From: Ornithoclostridium sp944380285
Lineage (GTDB): Bacteria > Bacillota > Clostridia > Christensenellales > UBA3700
Assembly (NCBI GenBank): GCA_963931165.1
Contig: OZ006985.1
Coordinates: 868,001 to 932,000, forward strand
Reading direction: 5' to 3'
Length of the DNA stretch: 64,000 bases
A program made the translations under genes and the position numbers. Under the pieces are notes generated by a model, which worked only from the letters and a program-made list of their open reading frames with translations, searched no databases and was not told where the DNA came from. This document shows, one piece after another, positions 25,034 through 33,832 of this stretch (the stretch's first letter is position 1; each line of letters opens with the position of its first letter).

Positions 25034-27022
25034 ATGTACGAACTTCACAGCAAATTCAAGCCCTGCGGCGACCAGCCGCAGGCGATAGAGCAACTCATCC
25101 AAGGCGTCGAGGACGGGTTGCGCACGCAGGTGCTCTTGGGCGTGACCGGCAGCGGCAAGACGTTCACGATGGCGAACGTCATCGCGCGGCTCGACCGCCC
25201 GGCGCTGGTCATTGCGCACAACAAGACGCTCGCCGCGCAATTGTGCAATGAGTTCCGCGAGTTTTTCCCCAACAACAGGGTCGAATATTTCGTTTCTTAT
25301 TACGATTACTATCAGCCGGAGGCATACATTCCGCGCACCGACACCTACATCGAAAAGGACTTGTCCATCAACGACGAGATAGACAAACTGCGCCACTCGG
25401 CGACAGGGGCGCTGTGCGAATCGCGCAATGTCATCGTCGTCGCGTCCGTGTCGTGCATTTACGGTCTCGGCGCGCCGCTCGAATACTATTCTCTCGCGGT
25501 GTCGCTGCGTCCCGGCATGACGATGGACAGAGAGGAGCTCATCGACAGGCTGATAGAGATACAGTACAAGCGCAGCGACATAGAGTTCGAGCGCGCGAGT
25601 TTCCGCGTGCGAGGCGACGTGGTCGAGGTGTTCCCGGTCGACAGTTCCGAGGTCGCGGTGAGGGTGGAATTTTGGGGCGATGAGATCGAGCGCATCGTGC
25701 AGTTCGATCCGCTGACCGCAAAGCCGATCAGCGAGCTCAAACACATCAATCTCTTTCCGGCGAGCCACTATGTCGTCGAAAAGGAGAAAAAGGACAAGGC
25801 GCTCGATCAGATCGGAAAGGACATGATCGAGTGCGTCAAGGAGTTTGAGGCGCAGGGCAAGCTGCTCGAGGCGCAGCGGCTCAGAGAGAGGGTGAGCTAC
25901 GACATCGAGATGATCCGCGAGATGGGCTATTGCAGCGGCATCGAGAACTATTCGCGCTATTTTGACGGGCGCAGCCCCGGTCAGCCGCCGTACACGCTGC
26001 TCGACTTTTTCCCGAAAGACTTCATACTGTTCGTCGACGAGAGCCACATGACGCTGCCGCAACTGAGGGCGATGTACAACGGCGACCTTTCGCGCAAGGT
26101 CAACCTTGTCGATTACGGGTTCCGTCTGCCGTCGGCGTACGACAACCGTCCGCTCCGGTTTGAGGAATTTGACGCGCGAGTGGGGCAGATGATCTGCGTG
26201 TCGGCGACGCCCGGACCGTACGAACTCAAAGAGGCGGGGCAGGTCGTCGAGCAGCTGATACGCCCGACGGGGCTGCTCGATCCCGAGGTGACGATACGTC
26301 CCGTCGAGGGGCAGATCGACGACCTGTTGTCGGAGATCCACATTCAAACCAAAAAGGGCGGACGCGTGCTCGTCACCACTTTGACAAAGAAGATGGCGGA
26401 GAGTTTGACGCAATATCTGTCCGAACAGCACGTCAAGGTCAAGTACATGCATTCGGACGTGGACACGCTCGACCGCATTGAGATCATCTCGGGGCTGAGG
26501 CGCGGCGACTTTGACGTGCTGGTCGGCATCAACCTCTTGCGCGAGGGGCTTGACCTGCCCGAGGTGACGTTGGTCGCGATCCTCGACGCGGACAAAGAGG
26601 GCTTCTTGCGCAGCGAGACGTCGCTCATACAGACGATAGGCAGGGCGGCGCGCAACAGCGAGGCAAAGGTCGTGATGTATGCCGACACCGTCACCGGGTC
26701 GATGCGCCGCGCGATAGACGAGACAGACCGCCGCCGCGCCAAACAGCGCGCCTACAATGAGGAGCACAACATCACTCCGCGCACGATCGTCAAGCCGATC
26801 ACCAATTCGCTCGAGATCACCAAAAAACTTTCCGACGACGGCAAGAAGGACAAAAAGACGGTCACCGAGTTGTACAAGGAGCTGGACAGGGTGCAGAGCG
26901 CGATGAAGGTCGCGGCGAGCACTCTCGACTTCGAGCTTGCGATACGCTATCGCGAGCAGGCGGCGGAGCTCAAAAAACGCATCGCCGAAGAGAGCAAAAA
27001 AAGAGGCGGCAAAAACGCTTGA
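25034..27022 (+). CDS. uvrB: excinuclease ABC subunit B
   Basis: A 662-residue UvrB of normal length. Walker A is GVTGSGKTFTMANVI, the DNA-clamping beta-hairpin contains YYDYYQPEAYIPRTDTYIEK, and helicase motifs follow (FVDESHMT, SATPGPYE, TLTKKMAE, GINLLREGLDLPE, QTIGRAARN). The C-terminal UVR domain that binds UvrC is present (about residues 625-655). UvrB verifies damage in nucleotide excision repair and loads UvrC. It begins one base after the preceding small gene, and its last codons contain the -35 of the uvrA promoter. Confidence 0.97.
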   Translation: MYELHSKFKPCGDQPQAIEQLIQGVEDGLRTQVLLGVTGSGKTFTMANVIARLDRPALVIAHNKTLAAQLCNEFREFFPNNRVEYFVSYYDYYQPEAYIPRTDTYIEKDLSINDEIDKLRHSATGALCESRNVIVVASVSCIYGLGAPLEYYSLAVSLRPGMTMDREELIDRLIEIQYKRSDIEFERASFRVRGDVVEVFPVDSSEVAVRVEFWGDEIERIVQFDPLTAKPISELKHINLFPASHYVVEKEKKDKALDQIGKDMIECVKEFEAQGKLLEAQRLRERVSYDIEMIREMGYCSGIENYSRYFDGRSPGQPPYTLLDFFPKDFILFVDESHMTLPQLRAMYNGDLSRKVNLVDYGFRLPSAYDNRPLRFEEFDARVGQMICVSATPGPYELKEAGQVVEQLIRPTGLLDPEVTIRPVEGQIDDLLSEIHIQTKKGGRVLVTTLTKKMAESLTQYLSEQHVKVKYMHSDVDTLDRIEIISGLRRGDFDVLVGINLLREGLDLPEVTLVAILDADKEGFLRSETSLIQTIGRAARNSEAKVVMYADTVTGSMRRAIDETDRRRAKQRAYNEEHNITPRTIVKPITNSLEITKKLSDDGKKDKKTVTELYKELDRVQSAMKVAASTLDFELAIRYREQAAELKKRIAEESKKRGGKNA

Positions 27023-27047
27023 CAATTGTCCTGCAAGGGGATAATAT
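27019..27047 (+). promoter_or_regulatory. promoter of uvrA, overlapping the uvrB stop
   Basis: TTGACA (27019-27024, sharing the TGA stop of uvrB), 17-base spacer, TAATAT (27042-27047). The ATG is eight bases after the -10, leaving a leader of zero to two bases. A LexA-type operator was not recognised. Confidence 0.65.
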
Positions 27048-27055
27048 TCCGAGAT

Positions 27056-29866
27056 ATGAGAGAAGATATTTTCGTAAAGGGAGCGAGGGTCCACAACCTC
27101 AAAAACATCGATGTATCCATACCGCGCGACAAGCTGGTCGTGTTCACCGGTCTGAGCGGTTCGGGCAAGTCGTCGCTCGCGTTCGACACCATTTTCGCGG
27201 AGGGACAGCGCCGCTATATCGAGAGCCTTTCATCGTATGCGCGCCAATTCCTCGGGCAGATGGACAAGCCCGACGTCGACTACATCGACGGGCTTTCGCC
27301 TGCGATCTCCATCGATCAAAAAACCACTTCCAACAATCCCCGTTCCACCGTCGGCACGGTGACGGAGATATACGACTACCTGCGTCTTTTGTACGCGCGC
27401 GTGGGCGAGGTGCATTGCCCCAAGTGCGGCAAGAAGATAGAGCAGCAGACCGTCGATCAGATCGCCGACCGCATTTTGGCGGCGCCCGAGGGAGCGAAAG
27501 TGCGCATCATCGCGCCGATAGTCAGAGGGCGCAAGGGCGAGTATACCAAACAGCTCGAACAGCTGCACAAAAACGGCTATATGCGCGCGATCGTCGACGG
27601 CGTCGACCGCGAGCTCGACGAGGAGATCAAACTCGACAAGAACAAAAAGCACACGATAGGCATCGTCGTCGACAGGCTTGTCGTCAAAGAGGGGATAAAC
27701 CGCCGCTTGACGGACAGTCTCGAAAACGCGCTCAAATTGACCGAGGGCTTGGTCGAGGCGGAGACGGACGGCGCGATCGTGCTCTATTCCACGCGTTACG
27801 CCTGCCCCGATTGCGACGTCAGCATAGAAGAACTCACGCCGAGGCTCTTTTCGTTCAACTCGCCCTACGGCGCCTGCCCCAAGTGCGGAGGCTTGGGCTT
27901 TACGCAGGAGATCGACGTCAACAAGGTGGTCAAGTGGGACAAGTCGCTCGCCGAAGGCGCGGTCGACGTCGCCGGCTGGTTCCTCGAAAAGGTGTCGCAG
28001 AGCGCGCTCGCTTCGCTTGCTCGCAAATACGGGTTCAGTCTGCGCACACCGTTCAAGGACTTGCCCGAGAGCGTCCAAAACGTCGTACTCTACGGCGACA
28101 ACACTCAGATCGAATACAAGTTCGATTCCGCCAATTTCAGCGCGTCTTTTCGCCGCAACTTCGAGGGCGTGATCTCCAATCTGCGCCGCCGCTACCGCGA
28201 GACGACGTCCGACTTCGTCAAGATGGAGATAGAGCGGTACATGCGCGACGTGCCCTGCGACGTATGCCACGGCAAGAGGCTCAAACCCGAGGCGCTCGCG
28301 GTGTTTGTCGGCGGCAAGAACATCTGGGAACTCTGCAATCTCTCGATAGTCAAATTGATAGAGTTTTTCGAAAAGCTGGAGCTCGGCAAGAGCGAGGCGG
28401 TCATCGCCGATCGCATCCTCAAAGAGATCAACGCGCGCCTCAACTTTTTGCGAAACGTCGGCTTGGGCTATCTGTCGCTGGGCAGGTCTGCCGGTACGCT
28501 GTCGGGCGGAGAGGCGCAGCGCATCAGGCTGGCGACGCAGATAGGAAGCGGGCTCATGGGCGTGCTCTACATCCTCGACGAGCCGAGCATAGGACTGCAT
28601 CAGCGCGACAACGACAAATTGCTCGCGACGCTGTGCCGTCTGCGCGACCTGGGCAACACGCTCATCGTCGTTGAGCACGATGAAGAGACGATGGAGCGCG
28701 CAGATTGGATCGTCGACATAGGACCCGGCGCCGGCGTCAACGGCGGCGAGGTCGTCGTCTGCGGCACTCCGGACGACGTCAAGAAGTGCCAAAAGTCGAT
28801 CACCGGCGCATATCTGTCGGGAAGGGAGAGCATCCCCGTCCCCGGCGTGCGCAGGGCGGGCAGCGGCGAGTATTTGACGATACGCGGAGCGCGCAAGAAC
28901 AACCTCAAAAACATTGACGTCAAGATACCGCTCGGCAAATTCGTCGCGATCACCGGCGTTTCGGGCAGCGGCAAGAGCAGCCTCATCAACGAGATATTGT
29001 ACCCCGAGCTCGCCGCAAAACTCAACGGCGCGCGCTACACGGACATAGACTGCGACGGCGTCGACGGAGTCGAACATCTCGACAAGGTCATCCGCATCGA
29101 TCAAAGCCCGATAGGGCGCACTCCGCGCTCCAACCCGGCGACATATACGGGCGTGTTCACCGCGATCCGCGAACTCTTCGCCAAGACCCCCGAAGCGAAG
29201 GCGAGGGGATATCAAGCCGGCAGATTTTCGTTCAACGTCAAGGGCGGCAGGTGCGAGCATTGCGGCGGCGACGGCATCCGCAAGATAGAGATGCACTTCC
29301 TTTCCGACGTCTACGTCCCGTGCGAGGTCTGCGGCGGCAAACGCTACAACCGCGAGACGCTGCAAGTCAAGTACAAGGGCAAGAGCATCTATGACGTGCT
29401 CGAGATGACCGTCGAGGAGGCGTGCGACTTCTTCGCCAACATCCCGCAGATCTACAACAAGATCAAGACGCTCAACGACGTCGGTCTGTCCTACATCAAG
29501 CTGGGTCAGCCCGCGACGACGCTGTCGGGCGGCGAGGCTCAGCGCGTCAAGCTGGCGACGGAGCTGTCAAAGCGCGGCACGGGCAAGACGATCTATATTC
29601 TCGACGAGCCGACTACGGGACTTCACACGCACGACGTAAAGAAGCTCATCGCGATTTTGCAGAGGTTCGCCGACAACGGCAACACCGTCGTAGTGATCGA
29701 GCACAATCTCGACGTCATCAAGGTCGCCGATCACATCATCGACTTGGGACCTGAGGGCGGAGACGCGGGCGGTACGATCGTCGCCGAGGGTACCCCGGAA
29801 GAGGTCGCGGCGAACAAAAAGAGCGAGACGGGCAGATATCTGATACCGCGGTTGAAAAAGAACTAA
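27056..29866 (+). CDS. uvrA: excinuclease ABC subunit A
   Basis: A 936-residue damage-recognition ATPase. The start is the ATG at 27056 (MREDIFVKGARVHNLKN); ten extra upstream codons have no support. Two ABC modules are visible: Walker A GLSGSGKSSLAFDT and GVSGSGKSSLINE, signatures LSGGEAQRIRLA and LSGGEAQRVKLA, and Walker B regions YILDEPSIGLH and YILDEPTTGLH. Three CxxC-based zinc motifs occur: CPKCGKKI, CPDCDV...CPKCGGLGF and CEHCGGDG...CEVCGGKRY. UvrA dimers bind distorted DNA and deliver UvrB. A terminator follows at 29887. Confidence 0.97.
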   Translation: MREDIFVKGARVHNLKNIDVSIPRDKLVVFTGLSGSGKSSLAFDTIFAEGQRRYIESLSSYARQFLGQMDKPDVDYIDGLSPAISIDQKTTSNNPRSTVGTVTEIYDYLRLLYARVGEVHCPKCGKKIEQQTVDQIADRILAAPEGAKVRIIAPIVRGRKGEYTKQLEQLHKNGYMRAIVDGVDRELDEEIKLDKNKKHTIGIVVDRLVVKEGINRRLTDSLENALKLTEGLVEAETDGAIVLYSTRYACPDCDVSIEELTPRLFSFNSPYGACPKCGGLGFTQEIDVNKVVKWDKSLAEGAVDVAGWFLEKVSQSALASLARKYGFSLRTPFKDLPESVQNVVLYGDNTQIEYKFDSANFSASFRRNFEGVISNLRRRYRETTSDFVKMEIERYMRDVPCDVCHGKRLKPEALAVFVGGKNIWELCNLSIVKLIEFFEKLELGKSEAVIADRILKEINARLNFLRNVGLGYLSLGRSAGTLSGGEAQRIRLATQIGSGLMGVLYILDEPSIGLHQRDNDKLLATLCRLRDLGNTLIVVEHDEETMERADWIVDIGPGAGVNGGEVVVCGTPDDVKKCQKSITGAYLSGRESIPVPGVRRAGSGEYLTIRGARKNNLKNIDVKIPLGKFVAITGVSGSGKSSLINEILYPELAAKLNGARYTDIDCDGVDGVEHLDKVIRIDQSPIGRTPRSNPATYTGVFTAIRELFAKTPEAKARGYQAGRFSFNVKGGRCEHCGGDGIRKIEMHFLSDVYVPCEVCGGKRYNRETLQVKYKGKSIYDVLEMTVEEACDFFANIPQIYNKIKTLNDVGLSYIKLGQPATTLSGGEAQRVKLATELSKRGTGKTIYILDEPTTGLHTHDVKKLIAILQRFADNGNTVVVIEHNLDVIKVADHIIDLGPEGGDAGGTIVAEGTPEEVAANKKSETGRYLIPRLKKN

Positions 29867-29886
29867 GCCGATACAAGATACGACTA

Positions 29887-29918
29887 CGGGCACGAAAATT
29901 CGTGCCCGTGTTTGTTAT
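29887..29918 (+). terminator. terminator of uvrA
   Basis: Perfect hairpin CGGGCACGAA (29887-29896) with TTCGTGCCCG (29899-29908), followed by a T-rich run TGTTTGTTATTT. Confidence 0.75.
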
Positions 29919-29936
29919 TTGCCTCTATTGAAATCG

Positions 29937-30341
29937 TCAAAGGATGTTTTTCCACTTGAACGCAAGCAGGTTTTTGCTGTTTTCGGCAAGGGCGGCGATC
30001 ATCTTGGCTCGGGCGATCGCGTCGTCGTCCAAGTCCGCTTTGAGGTCGCCGATCAGTTCGCCTATCTGCGGCTGCAACTCCTTTACGTCGGCGTTGGGAT
30101 AGATGAATTCCAGCATGTCGCGCTTTTGCGACCAATCCGAGCGCAGCGCTTCCGCAAGCGAGGCGGCGCCGTCCGCGTCGCCGCGCTCTATCAGCGCGAC
30201 GATCTCTTCGCAGTCTTCGGCGACGCCGTCGAACGCGCCGCGCATATAGATCTCTTCGGCGATGCCGATCGCAGGTATACCGATCGCAAGCGTCAGCGCG
30301 ATCGCGATCTTGACCCAAAAGAACGCGTTGATCTTTTTCAT
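29937..30341 (-). CDS. DUF4363 protein
   Basis: A 134-residue protein with an N-terminal membrane anchor or uncleaved signal (FFWVKIAIALTLAIGIPAI) followed by an all-helical external domain with repeated acidic helices and a tryptophan-containing W(S/D)QKRDMLEFIYPNA segment. DUF4363 proteins have this size and layout and are regularly encoded with a YetF/DUF421 protein, as here, where the start overlaps the upstream stop by four bases. The function is unknown; the pairing suggests action in one membrane complex, possibly connected with spores or the envelope. Confidence 0.7.
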   Translation of the reverse strand: MKKINAFFWVKIAIALTLAIGIPAIGIAEEIYMRGAFDGVAEDCEEIVALIERGDADGAASLAEALRSDWSQKRDMLEFIYPNADVKELQPQIGELIGDLKADLDDDAIARAKMIAALAENSKNLLAFKWKNIL

Positions 30342-31000
30342 AGCACGCTCCCGATCACGCGTTTGCCGTGCCGCGGCTGAAGGTAGTATTCGCCGCCCGG
30401 GGAGACGGACAGCAGCAGCGCGTCCTTGACTTTGAGGGAGTTGGCTTGCAAAATGTCGTTGACTGCGGAGCGGTCGATCTCGCTCTTGACGAGGTTGTCG
30501 TCCATATGTTTGCCGTCGCAGATCAAAGTGAACGGGATGTCGCGCGGCGACGGGGCGGAGTCGTCTGTGATCACGGACAGGTCGCCGTTGGTCTCGACGA
30601 TCGCCCAGCGCACGTTTGCCGGCGAGAACACGTCCTTTGAGCGCAGCGCTTCGTTGAGGTCGCCTACGGTCATTTCCAGCTTTGCGAGCGCGTCGCCGTC
30701 TATGCCGTCGGGAGTGATGACGATCACGGGCTTTCCGTTGATCGCGCGGCGCAAAAACATGGATTTTTTGAGCGCGAGAGTGATCGCGACCTCTATCAAA
30801 AACAGTGTGAATATCGGGACGAGCCCATAGACGATCGGCACCTGCGTGTCCGACATCGGGATGCAGGCGAGGTCCGCCGCGACAAGTGTGATCGCGAGCT
30901 CGAACGGTTGGAGCTCCCCGAGTTGCTTTTTGCCCATCAGCCGAAGTATCGCCAGCAAAAACGCATATATCAACAGCGTGCGCACGAACGAGGTCAACAT
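30338..31000 (-). CDS. YetF-like (DUF421) membrane protein
   Basis: A 220-residue protein. The start at 31000 (MLTSFVRTLLIYAFLLAILRLMGKKQLGELQPFEL) is chosen because the segment RLMGKKQLGELQPFELAITL is the N-terminal hallmark of YetF/DUF421; the 38 codons further upstream show no sense. There are about three membrane segments, then a cytoplasmic alpha-beta domain (about 85-220). No Shine-Dalgarno was seen; a weak -10 (CACAAT) lies six bases before the ATG. It is followed by its usual partner DUF4363. Some relatives influence spore germination or membrane properties; the function here is unknown. Confidence 0.82.
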   Translation of the reverse strand: MLTSFVRTLLIYAFLLAILRLMGKKQLGELQPFELAITLVAADLACIPMSDTQVPIVYGLVPIFTLFLIEVAITLALKKSMFLRRAINGKPVIVITPDGIDGDALAKLEMTVGDLNEALRSKDVFSPANVRWAIVETNGDLSVITDDSAPSPRDIPFTLICDGKHMDDNLVKSEIDRSAVNDILQANSLKVKDALLLSVSPGGEYYLQPRHGKRVIGSVL

Positions 31001-31064
31001 ATCGGTATTGTGCGCGCGCGAGAGGGGAATATTCAAAAACCGCGCGCGACTTGGGTCAAAACGG

Positions 31065-31093
31065 ATGACAAACGCGCGCGGATGTGATATCAT
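31065..31093 (+). promoter_or_regulatory. promoter of the folT riboswitch transcript
   Basis: ATGACA (31065-31070), 17-base spacer, TATCAT (31088-31093). The predicted start near 31100 coincides with the first bases of the riboswitch. Confidence 0.65.
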
Positions 31094-31099
31094 TACAGA

Positions 31100-31195
31100 C
31101 GGCAGAGTAAACACGACGCGTTAAGTGTTGAGGGATGGGATGTCGCCTTCAAACGAAAAGCGTATGCTTGCGGTGTTGTGTTGCGTCCGCTGCGA
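31100..31195 (+). promoter_or_regulatory. tetrahydrofolate (THF, folE-type) riboswitch
   Basis: The conserved core of the THF-I aptamer is recognisable: GCGTTAAGTG, GGGATGTCGCC, ACGAAAAGCG, GCGGTG and GCGTCCGCTGC in the right order. Outer helices pair GCAG (31102-31105) with CTGC (31190-31193) and AACAC with GTGTT. It lies 60 bases before the start of a folate-type S component, the classic location for this riboswitch in Bacillota. It should lower expression when reduced folate is plentiful, probably by hiding the GGGAGGT ribosome site downstream. Confidence 0.88.
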
Positions 31196-31255
31196 ATACA
31201 AGCGACATTGTTTTTCGTCGGCTCTCTGCCGTATCTTTTATTCGGGAGGTGCGTT

Positions 31256-31912
31256 ATGCGCAGCAAAACTCAACGGATAGCTGATATGGCAATTTTTATT
31301 GCGCTCGGTGTAGTGCTCAATCTTTGCTCGTTTCAGTCAGCCGGTACTTATTTGGGCAGATTCAGTCTTGTCTATCTGTTCTGCTATCTCTCGGGCTTCG
31401 TGCTCGGACCGTGGCAGGGGTTGACGGTCGCGGTGATCGCCGATCTCATCCCGGGATTACTCATGCCTCAGGGGCCGTATTCCGTCTTGATAGGACTGTC
31501 CAACGGAGTGATGGCAATGATCGCGGGGCTTTACAATCGCTACACGGATTGGAAGATCATCTTCAAATTGCTCGCGACGATAGGCACGTCGTTTGTCGTA
31601 TGCACGCTCTGTCTGACGCCGCTCGGCGAGACGACGAGCATCTTTGTCATTCCGATAGGAGACTACGAGGCGGCGAGCCTGTATTCCATGTATCCGTACA
31701 CGCTCGCGAAGGTCATCATCGGCGAGGGATGGGGCGTGGGCACGCCGTTTTTGCAGATGCTCATCTCCAAGGCGATCTCGCAGCCGTTGTGGATCGCGAT
31801 CAACGGGATTGTGACCTATGTGCTGTATTGCCGCCTTTTGCCGGTGCTGGAAAAGTCGGGCTATATACGGCGCAAAAAGCCGCGCGAAGAGGTCGCCGCC
31901 GAGGCGAAATAA
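31256..31912 (+). CDS. folT: folate ECF transporter S component
   Basis: A 218-residue membrane protein with six hydrophobic segments. ATG 31256 is chosen over 31178 because GGGAGGT lies seven bases before it and the earlier start is inside the riboswitch. It opens with IADMAIFIALGVVLNLCSF and has the arginine/glycine-rich GRFSLVYLFCYLSGFVLGPWQGLTVAV region of FolT-type S components. It would bind folate for an ECF importer whose ATPases and T component are encoded elsewhere. Control by the THF riboswitch upstream strongly supports the folate assignment. A terminator overlaps the end of the converging flippase gene. Confidence 0.88.
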   Translation: MRSKTQRIADMAIFIALGVVLNLCSFQSAGTYLGRFSLVYLFCYLSGFVLGPWQGLTVAVIADLIPGLLMPQGPYSVLIGLSNGVMAMIAGLYNRYTDWKIIFKLLATIGTSFVVCTLCLTPLGETTSIFVIPIGDYEAASLYSMYPYTLAKVIIGEGWGVGTPFLQMLISKAISQPLWIAINGIVTYVLYCRLLPVLEKSGYIRRKKPREEVAAEAK

Positions 31913-31922
31913 AGACGCGAAC

Positions 31923-31950
31923 GCCGCTCCGAAAGGGGCGGCTATTTTTT
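31923..31950 (+). terminator. terminator of folT
   Basis: Stem GCCGCTCC (31923-31930) with GGGGCGGC (31935-31942), loop GAAA, then TATTTTTT. It overlaps the last codons of the converging gene. Confidence 0.87.
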
Positions 31951-33432
31951 GAGCAAAGACTCGATGTCGCGCTTGGTGAATATCCCCGTCGCGCCCACAA
32001 ACGCCGCGCAGAGCAGCAGCGCCGCCGCGCCTATCGCCGCGACAATCGCCGCGGTCGGGAGCGCGCTCAACGCAGCCGCCAATTGAGACAGCGACAGCGC
32101 CGCGAGCGAACCGAACGCGATAAGCGCGGCGACGGACAAGGTCGTCTTGACGGTCAAGCCGGCGTGTCTGTGCATCAAAAAGAGGTATGCGCCGAGCGAC
32201 AGCGTGTGCGAGACGAGTATCGCGATGAAGTAGGCGTATATGCCGCAGCTGCCGACGAGCGCCGCCATCAGTGCGGCGAGGAGCAGCGCGCCGACTGTGC
32301 CGACCGCAAACGTCGCCTTTTCGTGCCCCAAGGAGTTGAGCACGGACGCGCATATCCCGTTGACGCACATCGGGATCATCGCCGCGGACGCCGCCGACAG
32401 ATATTTGCCGGCGACTGCGTCATGATAGAGCAGCGTGCCGATGGGGACGCCGCATGCGCAGAAGATCACAAAGAAGAACGCGCTCACCGCGGCGGCGAAC
32501 TTGACCGCCATCGCACTCGTGCGCTCGACCGCGTCGCGGCTGCCTGACGCGCTCATCGACGCGAGTTCGGGTATGAGGACGACCGCGAGCGAACCTGTCA
32601 GCGACGACGGTGTGAAGAGCAGCGGCATCACCATACCGCTAGCTCTGCCGAATTCCGCGGTCGCCTCGGCGGTCGTCAAGCCGCACAGCGAGACGAGCAG
32701 CGCGGGGAGCATCAGCGAGTTGAGCGTGCCGATAGCGCTCCCGGTCAGCCTTGCCGCGGTCAGCGGAGCGGCGGAGGCGAGTACCTTGCGCGCACCGTGG
32801 GGGCGTGAGGCTTTCGCTCCCGACGCGAAGTAGCATACGCACAGCACCGCGACGACGATCACATCTCCGGCGACGAGCGCATACGCATAGGCGACGGGAG
32901 CGTCGGCGGTGACCCCCAAAGCGGTGATAAACAACACGGACAGGACAATTTTGGCGATCTCGTCAAGCAGTTCGGTCGCCGCGAACACGCCGTAATTGCG
33001 CTCTCCCCAAAACCTGCCGCGCAGCGTCGCATAGACGGACGTCGTCATCAGCATGGGCAGACAGGCATAAAAGACGGGCACGCAGCGCGGGTCGGAGAAC
33101 AGCTTTTCGACAACGGACGGGAAGGCGAGCGAGGCGAGAGTCAGTGCGAGCGCTGCGCCGCCCGACGCAAGCAGACAGAGCGTGGTCAGCGCGTCGCTGT
33201 CGCGGCGGCGTCCGAGGGCGTCGTTTTCGGCGGACAGCCGAGAGAGAGTGACGGGGACGCCGCTGCTGCCCACGCACGACATCAGCCCGAGGACGGACAG
33301 CGCGATCTGATACAGCCCGAGGATCTCCGCGCCCAATTCGCGCGACAGATAGATCTTGAAAAAGAAGGACATAAGCCTTGTCGCCGCCGACACCGCGGTG
33401 ACGAGGGCAAACGCCTTGACCACTCGTTTCAC
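31942..33432 (-). CDS. SpoVB/MurJ-like flippase of the MOP superfamily
   Basis: About 496 residues with 12-14 hydrophobic segments. It begins MKRVVKAFALVTAVSAATRLMSFFFKIYLSRELGAE, the N-terminal pattern of SpoVB-like oligosaccharide or lipid exporters (GxxxSRLLGxxF...LSRxLGAE). GTG 33432 is preferred to TTG 33438. SpoVB-like proteins act in cortex or cell-wall precursor flipping; MurJ-like lipid II flipping is equally possible and family boundaries are blurred. No Shine-Dalgarno is seen; TATATT stands five bases before the GTG, so this may be another leaderless transcript. It is divergent from the LysM gene with 58 bases between. Confidence 0.75.
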   Translation of the reverse strand: MKRVVKAFALVTAVSAATRLMSFFFKIYLSRELGAEILGLYQIALSVLGLMSCVGSSGVPVTLSRLSAENDALGRRRDSDALTTLCLLASGGAALALTLASLAFPSVVEKLFSDPRCVPVFYACLPMLMTTSVYATLRGRFWGERNYGVFAATELLDEIAKIVLSVLFITALGVTADAPVAYAYALVAGDVIVVAVLCVCYFASGAKASRPHGARKVLASAAPLTAARLTGSAIGTLNSLMLPALLVSLCGLTTAEATAEFGRASGMVMPLLFTPSSLTGSLAVVLIPELASMSASGSRDAVERTSAMAVKFAAAVSAFFFVIFCACGVPIGTLLYHDAVAGKYLSAASAAMIPMCVNGICASVLNSLGHEKATFAVGTVGALLLAALMAALVGSCGIYAYFIAILVSHTLSLGAYLFLMHRHAGLTVKTTLSVAALIAFGSLAALSLSQLAAALSALPTAAIVAAIGAAALLLCAAFVGATGIFTKRDIESLLKK

Positions 33433-33490
33433 ACTCAAATATATGACGGCGCGGGCGTTCTATATGCGCGGAAGGGACGTAAGATATAGC

Positions 33491-33781
33491 ATGAAATACT
33501 TCATTCACACGGTGCAAAAAGGGGAAGACCTGCGCCGGATAGCGCACAGGTACGGAGTGCCCGAGCGCGAGATCGCGGCGGCAAACAATGTCGACGGCGA
33601 GCCGTTCGAGGGGATGAAACTCGAAGTGGTCAAGCGCGACGGGACATATTATACGGTAAAGCCGTTTGACACTCTCGCGCGGATAGCGGCGGCTCACGGC
33701 ACGAGCGCGCAAAAGATAGCCGCGCTCAACGGCTTGGAAGGCGGAGCGGTGTTCTTGGGGCAGATGTTGTATATAGAGTAA
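33491..33781 (+). CDS. two-LysM-domain protein
   Basis: A 96-residue protein made of two LysM modules, one at about 3-48 (FIHTVQKGEDLRRIAHRYGV...IAAANNV) and one at about 52-96 (YYTVKPFDTLARIAAAHGT...IAALNGL). LysM binds N-acetylglucosamine in peptidoglycan. There is no signal peptide, as in several small SafA- or spore-associated LysM proteins, so it may act inside the mother cell during spore formation or be released by another route. ATG 33491 fits the domain boundary; 33464 is an alternative with GGAAGG nearby. The neighbouring SpoVB-like flippase gene agrees with a wall-related role. Confidence 0.8.
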   Translation: MKYFIHTVQKGEDLRRIAHRYGVPEREIAAANNVDGEPFEGMKLEVVKRDGTYYTVKPFDTLARIAAAHGTSAQKIAALNGLEGGAVFLGQMLYIE

Positions 33782-33787
33782 AAATAG

Positions 33788-33813
33788 GGCGGCTTTGATC
33801 TCAAAGCCGCCCT
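33788..33813. terminator. bidirectional terminator between converging genes
   Basis: Perfect 11-base stem GGGCGGCTTTG (33788-33798) with CAAAGCCGCCC (33803-33813), loop ATCT. Leftward reading gives TATTTTTA after the stem, rightward TTTGCGCC. Confidence 0.85.
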
Positions 33814-33832
33814 TTGCGCCTATTTTTGGGGC

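Noticed and set aside
25010..27094. Leftward 694-codon frame opposite uvrB
   Set aside because: The plus-strand frame is an unmistakable uvrB; the other is a shadow.
27230..29365. Leftward 711-codon frame opposite uvrA
   Set aside because: Shadow of uvrA, without motifs.
31178..31255. Earlier start for folT at 31178
   Set aside because: It would translate the riboswitch region; the ATG at 31256 has GGGAGGT at proper distance.
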